Shown: positions 35,686-47,120 of the stretch, piece after piece | How the letters are laid out: every line of letters starts with the position of its first letter | How positions within the stretch are numbered: position 1 is the first letter of the stretch | Source of the DNA: Anodontia alba | Lineage: Eukaryota; Mollusca; Bivalvia; Lucinida; Lucinidae | Reading direction: 5' to 3' | DNA length: 64,000 nt | NCBI GenBank assembly: GCA_964016985.1 | Contig: OZ024827.1 | Location: 55,492,137 to 55,556,136, forward strand | Notes under the pieces: generated by a model | What the model was told of the DNA's origin: nothing | Database searches by the model: none | What the model saw: only the letters and a program-made list of their open reading frames with translations | Position numbers and translations under genes: made by a program

Positions 35686-36120
35686 TGTCATCGCTCTAGT
35701 GCCTACATTTATCAATGGAATTTAATATAACTTCACATAAATGTTGGGTATGATAATATCTCGAGCAAGTTCGACTTTCAGATTGCTGGGCTTAAGGTCA
35801 AGGTAACTGTTGCTATTAAAAAACAAAAAACAAAAAGAAACCTTTTTATCATCGCTCTAGACCCTGCATTTATCAATGGATTTTAATATATCTTCATACA
35901 AATGTTGGGTATTATAATATCTCGAGCAAGTTCAACTTTCAGGTTGCTGAGCTCAAGGTCAAGGTAACTGTGGCTATTTTTAGAAAAAAAAACTTTTTTA
36001 TTGCTCTAGCCCCTGCATTTATCAATGAATTTTAATATATCTTCACACATTTGTTGGTATGATAATATCTCGAGCAAGTTCGACTTCTAGGTTGCTGGGC
36101 TCAAGATCAAGGTTGACATG
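35686..36120. repeat. Third AGGTCA-type satellite, right part
   Basis: Three units of about 150-160 bp (near 35712, 35873 and 36022) with TTTAATATATCTTCA, ATCTCGAGCAAGTTC and CTCAAGGTCAAGGTAACTGT, the same as 25545-25969. Confidence 0.85.
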
Positions 36121-37600
36121 ACTGAAATATTTTCTATCATTTTCTAATCATTCCCAAACTGAAAATCTGAATGTTTACGATATTGTACCTTAATGTCAAG
36201 ATCATATATGACCTTTACATTAAGGCAAACTTGGTTTAAACAATAGTTTATTGAATATAATATGTACAACACAAACATACAAAAATGACATTAAGGATCA
36301 GCTCCTAGACACACCATGTTATAAATGGGCAAACTTGGTTCAAGTGTCGTTTTTTTTTTCAACGTTTTGTGCCTGCTGAGTAATGTTTCATAGGCATGCA
36401 GTTTTTGAGATTGGTTAGAAGCATAAATCTCAGTAATGAATATGTATCCAGTATATAAATGTCATGTGCATTTTCAGACAGAAGGTATAAATGTAAGGAC
36501 GCTTTTAAAAAATTTTAACTTGCTAATTTTAAACAGCAATACGCATTTTAAATTAGAAATACTTTCATAGATAATTAGGTTCGTTGTCAGTCCGTATTGT
36601 CTATGAAAAATACGAAACATACGTATCAAGGATTTGTCGTCTGCTAATAATACCAACAACATCGAAATGATAACCAAAATGTTTGGATACATTGGCCTGA
36701 GCAAACAGTGTTGGCCCAGATCAGACCTCACAGAACGTGCGCCTAATCAGAATCTACACTGTTTGCCACTCATGCAGCAGTTTCGACACATCAGCAGCTA
36801 GTATCATGTACTTTTTCAAATATTAGGCTAAGTATGGTAAACAAGTAAGGTGTTCGAATATCAAGGATAAATTGTTAGTGCAAATTAATCCATTAAGAAG
36901 AAAAGAGTTTTTTTGTTTGTTTTTTTAATAATCTGAATTGAAAACAAAAATGCCCTCCTTATCCTAATTACGCCTTATATCCAACTAAATTAGACATCTA
37001 TCCAAAGTACACTCTTTGTCCATATGGCAGCAGCATCTGGATGCATACCTATTTTCCAAATGCTCTATCTGATCTGTTCTATATGTTGACCCCTAGTCCC
37101 ACCCAGGGAATAACTCAGGGCAGCTCTAGCATAGAGTTGAAGGTTTGGGTCTAGGTATGTAGCAAACTAAGTTTAAATTTCCTAGCATAAAACGTACACA
37201 AGTTCTCACCTCAAAGACAAACACGGACGTCAATGTAAATTTGAATGTAAAGTCTGACCTGTTATACATTTTGTTCCCTAGCACAGAGCTAAAGGGTATA
37301 TCTGGGTAAATAGCATACCACATTTCAACTTCCTAGCTTAAAGGGTACCCAAGAGAAACGTGTCAATGTAAATTTAAATGTAAACTTCAAATTTTGTTAG
37401 ACTCTGGTTACAAACGTGACATTAGCACGTACGGACGTAACATCACGGCGAAACGCTATAAGCCCCACATAATGAACAGTGGAAATCGAAATCAGATCCG
37501 ATCAGTAGCCTACTAGTTATAGGCTTAAAATTCAGAAGAAAGTCATTAAACTCATGTAAATCAGTATCCCACTGTTACCATAATCTTATTCCTACCAGTG
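36121..37600. other. AT-rich intergenic sequence
   Basis: No gene. TTTCCTAGCATAAAACGTAC and TTCCTAGCTTAAAGGGTACC, with AATGTAAATTTGAATGTAAA and AATGTAAATTTAAATGTAAA, at 37180-37390 suggest two units of a degenerate repeat of about 155 bp. Confidence 0.35.
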
Positions 37601-38060
37601 GAATTTCAGGTCAAGGTCACATACTTAGAATTTTTACACCAAAATGTTTACTTGAAGTTTTCTAAAGCTCGTTTGTCTCCTGAATGGCTGGATCTGTTAG
37701 GCAGATTATTTTTATTGATGTCAGATACCGGTCAAAGGTTTTATCCGCCTCAAGTCCCCAACTGACATTAAAGTCAAGAACTTTAGAAATTTTACAGAAA
37801 AAGGTGTTGTTGTTTTTCTAAAGCTCTATGTCTCCTGAATACACTTAGATTTTAAGGTAGCAGTTGATTTGATGTACATGTACTTGATACATGTCCAATA
37901 ATTTATTAAGCGCTACCCCACGGAGTGATTTTGAGGTCAATGTCAAGGACTTAAAAAAATTACGTCAAACATTCTAGTAATTTTCTAGAGACCTTTATAT
38001 TGCAGCTGGTAAAGCTAATGAATGCAGTTAAGAATCAGGGCCATTGATGAGGCCGAAACT
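37600..38060. repeat. Degenerate AGGTCA-type satellite units
   Basis: AGGTCAAGGTCACATACTTAGAATTTT, GTCTCCTGAAT, GATACCGGTCAAAGGTTTTA and later AGGTCAATGTCAAGGACTTA resemble the 17-kb satellite monomers, in about three worn units. Confidence 0.6.
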
Positions 38061-38104
38061 AGATAGTGTGGTCCAAAAAAAACTTGACACTTAGATGTTT
38101 TCAT

Positions 38105-38131
38105 TTTTTTTTTTTTTTTTTTTTTTTTTTT
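38105..38131. repeat. Poly-T tract
   Basis: About 27 consecutive T, possibly the 3' end of a minus-strand retroelement. Confidence 0.9.
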
Positions 38132-39623
38132 GTGAGTGTGCCCATTGTTCTCAAGGGTCATTCCTTTTAGAATTTATTTATATGAAGCTGATCACATCTG
38201 GTGGGGTCAAGCCCGATCACTCGCTGGTCGGCTCCATAATCCATAGTGAAATTGCTCTTCATACGTGGTTATGAGTTTTCTGTCAGACAGACTGTTAGTC
38301 ACAAATGGCATTGAATTAAACATAAATAAGGTTTAATGACATAATTGGCACAACTACGAAAATTACTGGCTGATCTGTGCCTTTGCTGTTTGACAATGCG
38401 TATGGCTATGTCTCATGTTATATTGGCAGCTGCTGGGGCTGGGGTAGGACAGTGCATCCTTATTGTTAAATAAGCAAACGTTTTTGTATAGACAAATAGC
38501 TAGTTGTTTACTGATATTATTTCATGAAGCATATTATATATAGGAAGTGTGGTCCTTTCATTTCGTTTCGGTAAGGTAGTAGAAACAGCTGCCGTATATA
38601 GTTAACCTGCCAGAAAAGGAAAAGATGCTCATTTTTCGAGTTGATGGTACTTTTGAGTAGAAGTGTTTCATTGCTCCTAACATAGGCGCAAATATGTCTT
38701 GATCACCGTACGACCGGATGCCATTGTGGCTTTGACCTTACAAGATCGGTATTCAGGTCAAAGGTCAATGAGTACACAATTTGTTTGCAATTTATTACTC
38801 TTGAGTACATTTTAGGACTCTGGTGTTCCGAATCGAACAATTTCTCAGAGTAAGATGTTAAAACATAATTAGTCGTTTTTCTTATATGTGGGTGTATATT
38901 CGTGCGTTTGTCACCGTTATGTCTGTCCGTCCAACATGCCTAAAACAAACAAGTAAAATAAACAAAAATAATCTTGTGGGATAAACCGTTGGCCGGCTAT
39001 AGACAATCAAGGGGGATTTTGAACACTATGGTTTTCTAAAACTACATTATAAAAAAGTAAAATGACACATGTAAGCCCTCTGACGGTGGCAGCGTTTCGT
39101 GTTCATGTTACCAACGTTACCCTCAAAACAATAAAAGTATATTTGGGTAAATACTAAATAGCCATAGTCTTGCTAGCATGCTATATGCTATTAATGCATG
39201 TTGTTTTACGCAGATAGCCACCTAAACGTGTTGAACGGACAAGGGCTTGTGATATAACTGTTTCATACGTTACTTATAAACCTCACAGATAAATTTCATG
39301 ATACAACATATTCTAACACTCCTCGCCTATATAGCCTATATACAACTCAGTGATATATTATGCAATAAATCACTGGGCGGAAACGCGCAACGCTATCTGG
39401 CGCCTTTCCAACGTCATTTCGACACGCTGCTGACGTCAGTCTTAGTTTCTACGACGTTAGACGGTGTAACGTCGTTTTTCTCACTTCAACAACGTAAGAA
39501 ATACATGTAAATGTCAGCATTACAGTCAAAACTTTTGGCGGGATTTCTTTATTCGATGGCGGAAAGTTTGAAAAATCTGAAGGATACAATAATCTTTTCG
39601 TCGTTTTCTATGTGTTAGAATCG
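38132..39623. other. Intergenic sequence, no gene found
   Basis: Unique-looking. The 70-residue frame at 39298-39510 has no recognisable content. Some GTAACGTCG/CTGACGTCAG words near 39430-39470 are CRE-like but isolated. Confidence 0.35.
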
Positions 39624-39793
39624 AAATAGATCAGCTCTTGTGCGTGATTTGTTGAGTAATAAATCACAGTTTGTCGGTCAGTTGTAAAAAGATAAATCAC
39701 TCGCGCTCCGCGCTCGTGATTTGATCTACTTTACAACTGACCTCCAAACAGTGATTTATTACTCAACAAATCACTGCTAGAGCTGATCTATTT
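39624..39793. repeat. Near-perfect 170-bp palindrome
   Basis: The left arm begins AAATAGATCAGCTCTTG and passes TTTGTTGAGTAATAAATCAC and GGTCAGTTGTAAA; the right arm (from 39714) is its reverse complement with a few mismatches and ends GAGCTGATCTATTT. Arms of about 77 bp flank a 15-bp GC-rich centre, CGCGCTCCGCGCTCG. It could be a foldback element, a MITE or a hairpin-RNA locus. Confidence 0.93.
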
Positions 39794-41270
39794 CTTAATT
39801 AAAATAGTATAACCAACCAGTGACAAAAAATTTAATCTTATGCCATTTTACGAAGGAGAAACATTGTATGTTCTCATTTGTACATCAAGAAATGGAAACA
39901 TACCAATTACATATAGACTAAGCAAATGACATAAGAAACGATAGTTACTGTAAAACAGCTTAAACTTCGTTTCCGTAAAGTTAACGATTTATTTCACGCT
40001 TCTCAACATTTTCTATGCTGTAATTGCACTAAGATTAATGTATTCAACTATTATCATTGGCACTAAGTGAATTGTGTTCAACTATTATCATTGGTTTTAT
40101 TCATTATAGGCTTTTAATAAATGCTTTATACATTTTTTTATGTTATGTATGTTACTTTATGACTGCCTCTTTATCTACATTGTATTAATGGATGTTGATA
40201 GTTTGTACATAAATATGAAGGGAAACCAGATTTAAAATTTCTTTTAGTAACAAAAATAGTGAATTATTTATCAGGAACTATAGCGAGTTAAGTGTCAGAC
40301 AACTCTCGTAAAATTTCTGCTTGGACACGCGATTGATATTTTTTTCTTTAAAAGTATAATTCAGTCTATAAAAAATACAGAAATATTTTTATTCATGCTT
40401 ACATGATATGACCTCTTCATTGCTTAAGTTCTATGCATACAGCTGATGTTCTAAAAAAGGGGTATGAGAAAAGTCCAGGGAGTGCCGCAGCCCTTCCCAG
40501 ACATCAAGAGGAAGAGGAAAAAACCTAAATCCGTCTACACTGCCTGCAGTATTGCACACGTCATACTATTAAACATATGATATGCCAGTTTGCGTGCTGT
40601 GATATCAGAACAGTTGTGTTTGCAGTGAAATCTCTTCAGTACAGCTACATTAATAAAAATACTGAATACTCTCCTAATACCTACACAGAACCATGAATAA
40701 AGTGAAAACTACATTCTGAGTGCACAAATGATTCAAAGTGAAATATTTCATCTTCTGAAATTTTTACAAAACAAAAAATGCACTGGTAAACAAGATGATA
40801 ATAACATCACCTATGCATCAACACTACAATTTTACTTCAACTCTCAGATGCATGTGATGGTCCAAAAACGCTGGGTGGTTCGGTGCTTATCCTAAAAAAC
40901 AAACAGCGTTTGGCAGAGGCTGTTGACACGGCGGACGTGCCGATAATAACAACAAAACAGCCAGTAACGACAAGTATTCCAACTGCAAGGTGGTGAATCA
41001 CGAGACTTTCAACGTCAGCCTACAAATTTGCGATCGCGGCCATTTTGAATTTTGTCTCCACTACGAATTTTATTTCTATCCATTCTCCGTCTTTTTACAA
41101 GCTAAGCAGGATTCGTTTTGTGCACAAGATACACTTTGATGTAGATTTTCAAATAACACAAGACTGTACCTCGTTTCGCGTGATTATCTAAAACAAACTT
41201 CGAAAATAATGTGTTTGTTCGACCGGTTTGTTGGTATTGTTATTTTATTATTATAATTATTACTATTGTT
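39794..41270. other. AT-rich intergenic sequence
   Basis: No gene. CAACTATTATCATTGG with adjoining CACTAAG-type sequence is duplicated at 40047 and 40079. Confidence 0.35.
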
Positions 41271-41272
41271 AT

Positions 41273-41314
<42 letters not shown>
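41271..41314. repeat. Poly-T tract
   Basis: More than 35 T after a (TTATTA) stretch, likely the tail of a retroposed sequence on the minus strand. Confidence 0.92.
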
Positions 41315-41317
<3 letters not shown>

Positions 41318-42616
41318 TATCAGAATGTGTAGACTCAAAAAGAAGAAGAAGAAGCATGAACGGTAAAAAATCTTAAGGAAAAATCCTGAAGCAGTAAAAT
41401 TATTTCCCGGTAAGCAAACGATAGTGTATTGTTGTCGTACCTGTTACCGGCATACACTAATTTTCGGTATTTGGAAAGCATGGTCCCTGCCCATCAGGGC
41501 CCGCAAAATAGATGGGCTGCCTAAAGCCCCATGGCAGAGCTACTAGTAACTAAGCAGGACCCGAATTCATGTGATCGGGTCGGGTAAAAGTCCCACAAAT
41601 TTGGAGGCAATGTCTCTAAATGACTGACATATTTTTGGCTTGGACGTAGCAGCGCAATTCATGCAGTTGATTCAGAAGTCAAAGGTGGTCTGAAATAAAA
41701 TTCAGTTAGATCTGACTGCATTATTGTGAATCTGAACTGACAACACTGGATTGGTGGATGATAAGGCTAAATGAAAATATGTGTGTTTAGGGTAGCATGG
41801 TAAAAAAATATAGGTAGGATAGGTAGGATCTTTTTTTTCCATTTCTTTATTTTATAATTATACCATAGTTACCAAATATATTTGGACGTTGCATAGGCTT
41901 TCAAACGGGCCCTACTTTTCCAGCATTCCCATTTACCCTCTGCAGAGGGTTTGTACCTCAAAATTTGTCTTGTACCCCTAAAATTAAAAAGTCTCTATAT
42001 ACTGCATTGGGGGTACAAAACATATCAAAACAGGTCAGATTTACCCCCAGTTTCAAATTGCAGTGGGAACCCTGTAATAATTATGCTCCAACTTTTCCCC
42101 TCTTTTTTTCTTAAAATGCCCTATTTATCCCTATATTTTAGTCCAAAAATGTTTGAAGGGACAAAAAAATTACAAAAAATCTGCGCAGCCGCGATGCAAA
42201 AGTTTATAAAATATTTTTACTTCAGTTGTTACTCCTTTTTTGGAATATTTAGTTTGGCATTTCCTTTCCATGGTAATGCAGTGTTTTTGTTCAGAGAAAA
42301 ATATTGCTTATTATATCTTTTTCTTAGTCTGAAAACACTCAGAGGGTCCTTACTGTCCCTACTTTGCACGATTGAAATACCTACTTTTTCAAAATTTGAG
42401 CCCTACTTTATCGCTACGTTTTCACTGGAGGGCACTTAAAAGCCTGTTTGCACCTAAAATTTTACCAGTTTGGTTTTCCTATCCTTAGATGTGTCTACAA
42501 ATACTGACAGAATGACATAGTTATTCTATAGGAGCAGTTTGATCTGGTCTACACTGTTTGCTCAGACCTTCTTGTCAGAATATTTAGTAGATAAATATTT
42601 TTTCCAGTACCACCTA
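41315..42616. other. Intergenic sequence, no gene found
   Basis: The 162-residue frame at 41951-42439 is Phe/Leu-rich because of T-rich DNA and has no domain features. A (AGA)n run lies near 41341-41355. Confidence 0.35.
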
Positions 42617-42643
42617 TTTTTTTTTTTTTTTTTTTTTTTTTTT
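42617..42643. repeat. Poly-T tract
   Basis: About 26 T followed by an A-rich stretch (42652-42664). Confidence 0.9.
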
Positions 42644-43340
42644 GAGAAAACATGAAAAAAAAAAGATAGATTTCACCAAGAAAATTAGGTAGGTTAGGTT
42701 ACCCGAAATACATATATATTTTTATTTGGCTTAATGTAAAAGTGAAATATATATGACAAAATAGTACTGCCTTGCATTACAAGCCAGCACTTTTAGAGGT
42801 AGAACGGCTGGACAGCTGAGTGGTTAGCTCATCGATCATAAGGTGCCATTTTTTAAAACCCGGAATTCAGCTCTTGACTGTAGGGCGCATTTTGCACAGG
42901 GATTTTCATTAGCATCTTTCCAATGTCTCAATAGAACTTAAATAATGTTGAAAGTGTTTTAAAACACCAAATCGTCAACATAATAGTGATGTGGAAGAGT
43001 GTTGGCCTTTCATGCACGTTGCTTGTGTTTGATCCCCGGCAGCGGCATTGGCAATTAGAGTTGTCTCTTCTGTAATAATAACAGAATAACATTCGTTTTC
43101 TGTAAGGGTATAGTTGTGTGGTTGTGTCTAAACCCAAATTAGTATTTTTTCTGTAGTACAACTACAGAATTATACAAGTTAAATTGAAAAAGAAAAAGAT
43201 ACGGATCCCCCCTTATTCCTGGAATATTATTTAAAATTTCAAGATCCTACTTGTAACTGTTCTTGATTATATGCTAAGATTGGACAAAGGAACGGTCAAA
43301 CAACCACAAAGTCTTCTTCGAAGTTTGAAGCATTATAACT
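42644..43340. other. Intergenic sequence with possible worn tRNA-like remnants
   Basis: CAGCTGAGTGGTTAGCTCA at 42812 and GTGTTTGATCCCCGGCAGC at 43024 look like A-box and B-box words of SINE heads but do not form one unit. Confidence 0.3.
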
Positions 43341-44180
43341 TGGTCCACCCTTTTTTTTTAGCTCACCTTAGTCGAAGGCTCAGGACTAGATATTATCTGT
43401 TACTCCACACCTTTGAAAGACTTCTCCTATGAAATCCCAGAGTCATTTTTAGCTAACCTGTACAAAATTACAGTAAGCGCTATTGCACTACCCCCGGCAT
43501 TGGCGTTGGCATCATCATTTATAAGCCTTGCAAGGTTTGTCCATCAATAATTAGTTTGTAAAAATCTCAATAAATGAAAATATCAAAAGTAACTACATAT
43601 CATAAAATAATAGAGGTTTTAGGGCTAAGAGAGAAAAAACATTAACGTTTTAAACTGCTTTTAACTATTTTAAACTGCTTGGAATATTTTGACATTGTAT
43701 GTTGATACATATTTACAAGATCTAACCAATAATATTGTCAGAGATTTCTTAATAAATAGTTGACTGCCGAGGCGTGTCATCCCTCCCAATTCAGTTTGTG
43801 AAAATTACTCTACCTTTAAAATCGCTTGAACTATATTTATCATTTATGGCATGCAGATACGTATTGATAAGCCCTAACCAATGAAATTGTCAAATGCATC
43901 CTGGTTTAATAAATATGTATTCCTCATAAAACAATAGAGGTTTAAGGGCTCCAGATAAGAGATTAAAACCATTAAAGGTACTTAGGTTTTAAACCGGAGT
44001 TTACTGATAATTTTGGCATGTTCATACACCTTTACAAGCTCAAACCAATAAAATTGTCAAATGCTAGATTTCTCTAGTTATTAAATAACATATTTAGCCT
44101 TGCCAATGCATGTCCATCCGGCCATAATCAGTTTTGAAAATTGCTATAACTTTTAAACCGCTTGGAATATATTGATAAAT
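43341..44180. repeat. Degenerate dispersed repeat with tandem-like units
   Basis: It starts with AGCTCACCTTAGTCGAAGGC and CTACCCCCGGCATTGGCGTTGG, then repeats of CAGATACGTATTGATAAGCC-like, CAATGAAATTGTCAAATGC-like and AACAATAGAGGTTTAAGGGC-like words. The same words return at 45660-45960, after the duplicated blocks. Confidence 0.6.
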
Positions 44181-44186
44181 TATGGC

Positions 44187-45195
44187 CTCTTCGTAAAACT
44201 TTAACCAGTGGGTTGGGGGGATGACGATATGTCTTTGGCTTGGTCCGCCGTGGTTCAACTGTTGGTTTTCATTTACTCTGGCATACAGTAGAATTAGCCA
44301 AGAGTACTCGTCTTTGTTTATCATTGTGATTAATTTGATTTTTATGTTTTCGCTTTGATGTATGGACTGAGTTGGGAGCCTTTATGCGAACAGAATTTTA
44401 TGTATTTCTGTATTAAGAGTAGCATCGGGACCCAGGGTGAAGTTGGCTAGCTGTAAAAGTGCTTTAAACACCCCGGCGTACCTCATACGGGGTATACATA
44501 TCTCAACTTATTAGATTCGCCAGAGCTTCTTCAAATCTTAGTGACTTTTACTGCCGTAATTAAGCCCTTACTGCCAAACTTCTAAGACATGGCTATCGTT
44601 ATTTTTAACTTCGTAAGGCGTTTTCGAAATTTCATCGAAGTCACAGTGCCTTGGTAGAAAAATATAGCGTCAGTCTGAAAACACTTCTGCAACAAGGTAT
44701 ATCGGAACCAGAATTTTACGGTGATTTAGAAAAATTGTAGGAAAATCTAACTTTTCGGAGCAATTCAGAAAAATTATTAACCGTTATAACAGAATTGGCT
44801 ATAGCCTGGATATTATACGGCAGACTGCATGTTTAGTTGTCAACCCAGTCATTGTTGATGGCTATGCTTGACTCTTTAATTGCACGACGGCGGTTCGGGC
44901 CTCAGACTCAATGACGGCCTTTTCGTAAAACTTTAACCAGTGGGATGGGGCTTGACCCTGATATGTCTTTGGCTTGGCCCGCCGTGGTTCAACTATTGGT
45001 TTTCATTTACTCTGGCATACAGTAGAATTAGCCATGAGTCTTTGTTTATTATAGTGATTAATTTGATTATGTTTTCGCTTTGATGCATTGACTGAGTTGG
45101 GAGCCTTTATGGGAACCGAATTTTTGCGTTTTTCTGTATTGCATCGAAACCCAGGGTGAAGTTGGCTGGCTATGAGGGTGCTTTAGGCCCCCGGT
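44187..45195. repeat. Two direct copies of a 270-bp segment
   Basis: TCGTAAAACTTTAACCAGTG through ACCCAGGGTGAAGTTGGCT is present at about 44187-44460 and 44925-45175, with scattered differences. The 460-bp between them includes no gene. Confidence 0.85.
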
Positions 45196-45204
45196 GGTTT
45201 GCTC

Positions 45205-45660
45205 TGCTGACCGTTCTAGGGCGGTGGTCCCGGTGTTGGTCTTGCTCTTTGTTGCTTTGTGGTTTGTTCTGCGGGGCGGTTTGTTTTGTGTCTTGCCTTG
45301 TTCTTGTGTTTGTGATTGTGGCATTCCCTGGACTTTTCTCTTATCCTTTTTTTTTATTCTACTGACCGTTCTAAGGCGGTGGTCCCGGTGTTAGTCTTAC
45401 TCTTTGTTGCTTTGTGGCTTATTCTACGAGGCGATTTGTTTTATGTCTTACCTTGTGTTATTTTGTTCTTGTGTTTTTCAGTCCTTTTAGCATTGCGATT
45501 ACCTCGCTTGGGGAAGAGAGAGCTAATCTTAGTGCTTTATGTACGTTTGTTCGATTTGCGCTTGTTTGGTTTTGTCTGTTTCCTCTTCCTCTTGGTGTCT
45601 GGGAAGGGCTGCGGCTTGTGATTGTGGCACTCTCTGGTCTTTTCTCTTACCCTTTTTTTG
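45205..45660. repeat. Two copies of a GT-rich segment
   Basis: CTGACCGTTCTAGGGCGGTG, TTGTTGCTTTGTGGTTTGTT and TTTGTTTTGTGTCTTGCCTT at 45209-45310 recur at 45362-45465 and TGTGATTGTGGCATTCCCTG recurs near 45617. The short frames across it (with SRAVVPVLVLLFVALW) are repeat-derived. Confidence 0.8.
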
Positions 45661-46007
45661 CAGATACATATTGACAAGCCCAAACCAATGAAATTGTCGA
45701 TCGAATCTGATGTAATAAATGTGTACTCCACAAAAACAATAAAGGTTTAAGGGCTCCAGATAAGTGATTAACATTTTTGGCATGCAGATACATACTGACA
45801 AGATCTAACAAACGAAATTGTCAAATGCCAGATTTTTTATTAACAGCCTTGCATGTCCGTCATGTCCGTCTGTCTGTAATCAATTTGTAAAAAATGCTAA
45901 AACCTTTTAAACCGCTTGGAATATTATGATACTTAACGGCAGGCAGATACAAGAGGGATAAAACAGTAAAGATTCTCATGCCACCAGATAAGAGAGATAA
46001 AACAATT
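45661..46007. repeat. Dispersed repeat, continuation of 43.3-44.2 kb
   Basis: CAGATACATATTGACAAGCC, CAATGAAATTGTCGATC and ACAATAAAGGTTTAAGGGCT words as at 43.8-44.1 kb. Confidence 0.6.
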
Positions 46008-46555
46008 CTTATGACATGGAAATCGTAACAAGGGAATGAAGCATAGCTGAATAAATTTCCCCGCCTATCATGGGATTCGAAACCGGTCTGCCCGGATTAA
46101 AACTCCAATATTCTAACCACTGAGCCAGAGACCTGACGCAGTTGTCAGAGATTGAATATATATCTTCAAGCTATGCGTATGCGTAATCTGCTAAGGCAGG
46201 TTATCGAACGTAGTAGTGATAGGCCATAATATCCCCCGCCCACCCATCCACTCCCTCTCTTCCAGAAGGTCATAATTTTTAATGACATGAAGCCATTTTG
46301 GCGAGGTAAAATCTAACCCGAACGAGCCTCCATCTTACGACATGAAAGTTGTTACAAAGGAATGAAGAATAGCTAAATAAATTTTCCGCCTAATTAGAGA
46401 TTCGAACCTGGTCTGCTCGGATAAAACTCCAGTGCTCTAACCACTGAGCCAAAGAGTCGACTCTCTGAAGCAGTTGTAAGGAAACATTTATCTTCAAGAT
46501 ATGTGTAATCTGCCAAGGCAGATTACCTAAAGTAGGAGTGATAAGCCGTAACACA
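46008..46555 (-). mobile_element. Two copies of a 225-bp unit with tRNA-like SINE head (family 3)
   Basis: Units at about 46008-46232 and 46331-46555 share CAAGGGAATGAAGCATAGCT-like, CTAACCACTGAGCCA and AATCTGCTAAGGCAG-like blocks. On the minus strand each contains a tRNA-like region (46066-46136 and 46392-46461) with A box TGGCTCAGTGGTTAGA and B box GGTTCGAATC. They are probably tRNA-derived SINEs rather than tRNA genes, since the acceptor ends do not pair. Confidence 0.75.
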
Positions 46556-46790
46556 ACAGAGAATCTTAGGGGTTCAAGACAGGAGAGAAAAACAATTTCC
46601 TTTGTGCTCCAGATAAGCTGGGTCACTTGGTCGGGTGTGGCGAAGGTGTCATGTATTTATGTCACCGGGGCGTCCAACTGATATTAGCTTACAGTTGGGC
46701 AAGGCCTGCTATCCTTGTAACAGGTAAGGGTAGAGTGGGGGGATGTTTTTATTTTTTTCAGTTTCTTCAGTTACATTAGCAGCAGGGAGG
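46556..46790. other. Transition into the GC-rich island
   Basis: Unassigned sequence; no terminal repeat of the following viral island was recognised here. Confidence 0.3.
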
Positions 46791-46827
46791 GCGAATGGAC
46801 TTTTTTGGGGCCCAAAAGGGCTCCCAC

Positions 46828-46920
46828 GTACACAAACAATTGGCAATTCTGTATGTACGTCGAGACGACTTCGCTGTACACAAACAATTGGCAATTCTGT
46901 ATGTACGTCGAGACGACTTC
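46828..46920. repeat. 48-bp tandem duplication at island edge
   Basis: GTACACAAACAATTGGCAAT followed by TCTGTATGTACGTCGAGACG occurs at 46828 and again at 46876. The unit is 16 codons long, so frames stay open on both strands through it. Confidence 0.93.
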
Positions 46921-47110
46921 CTCGCAGAGCTCGGCCGCGCTTCGGCTCTTCCTGAGGACCCCGCCCTCGCCGGCCCAGGGGATCTGACGGGACGGCCGCT
47001 TGAGAACCGCCCGAGCACCAGCGGAGCTGGTAGGGTCGGCCAGCCTGCGCCCCTGGGGACGGCCCCAGCCCTCGCCAGCCCGGGGCTCTGAACGCAAAAA
47101 AAAGGAGGCA
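46921..47110. other. GC-rich segment at the island's left edge
   Basis: Open on both strands (a plus frame 46795-47091 with DPALAGPGDLTGRPLE, and minus frames to 47111) but without recognisable domains; Pro/Ala/Gly-rich on either strand. It may be a terminal or regulatory part of the island, or the end of a decayed gene. Confidence 0.35.
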
Positions 47111-47120
47111 CTTACCTATG

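Noticed and set aside
41951..42439. 162-residue frame rich in Phe and Leu
   Set aside because: T-rich DNA, no motif, no conserved-looking composition; treated as chance.
42812..43045. tRNA-like A-box and B-box words
   Set aside because: They are about 215 bp apart and do not form one tRNA or SINE head.
45067..45674. Several overlapping frames on both strands
   Set aside because: They lie in duplicated GT-rich repeat sequence and show no domain.
46066..46461. Two possible tRNA genes on the minus strand
   Set aside because: Boxes are good but the acceptor ends do not pair and the units are repeated; SINE heads are the better reading.
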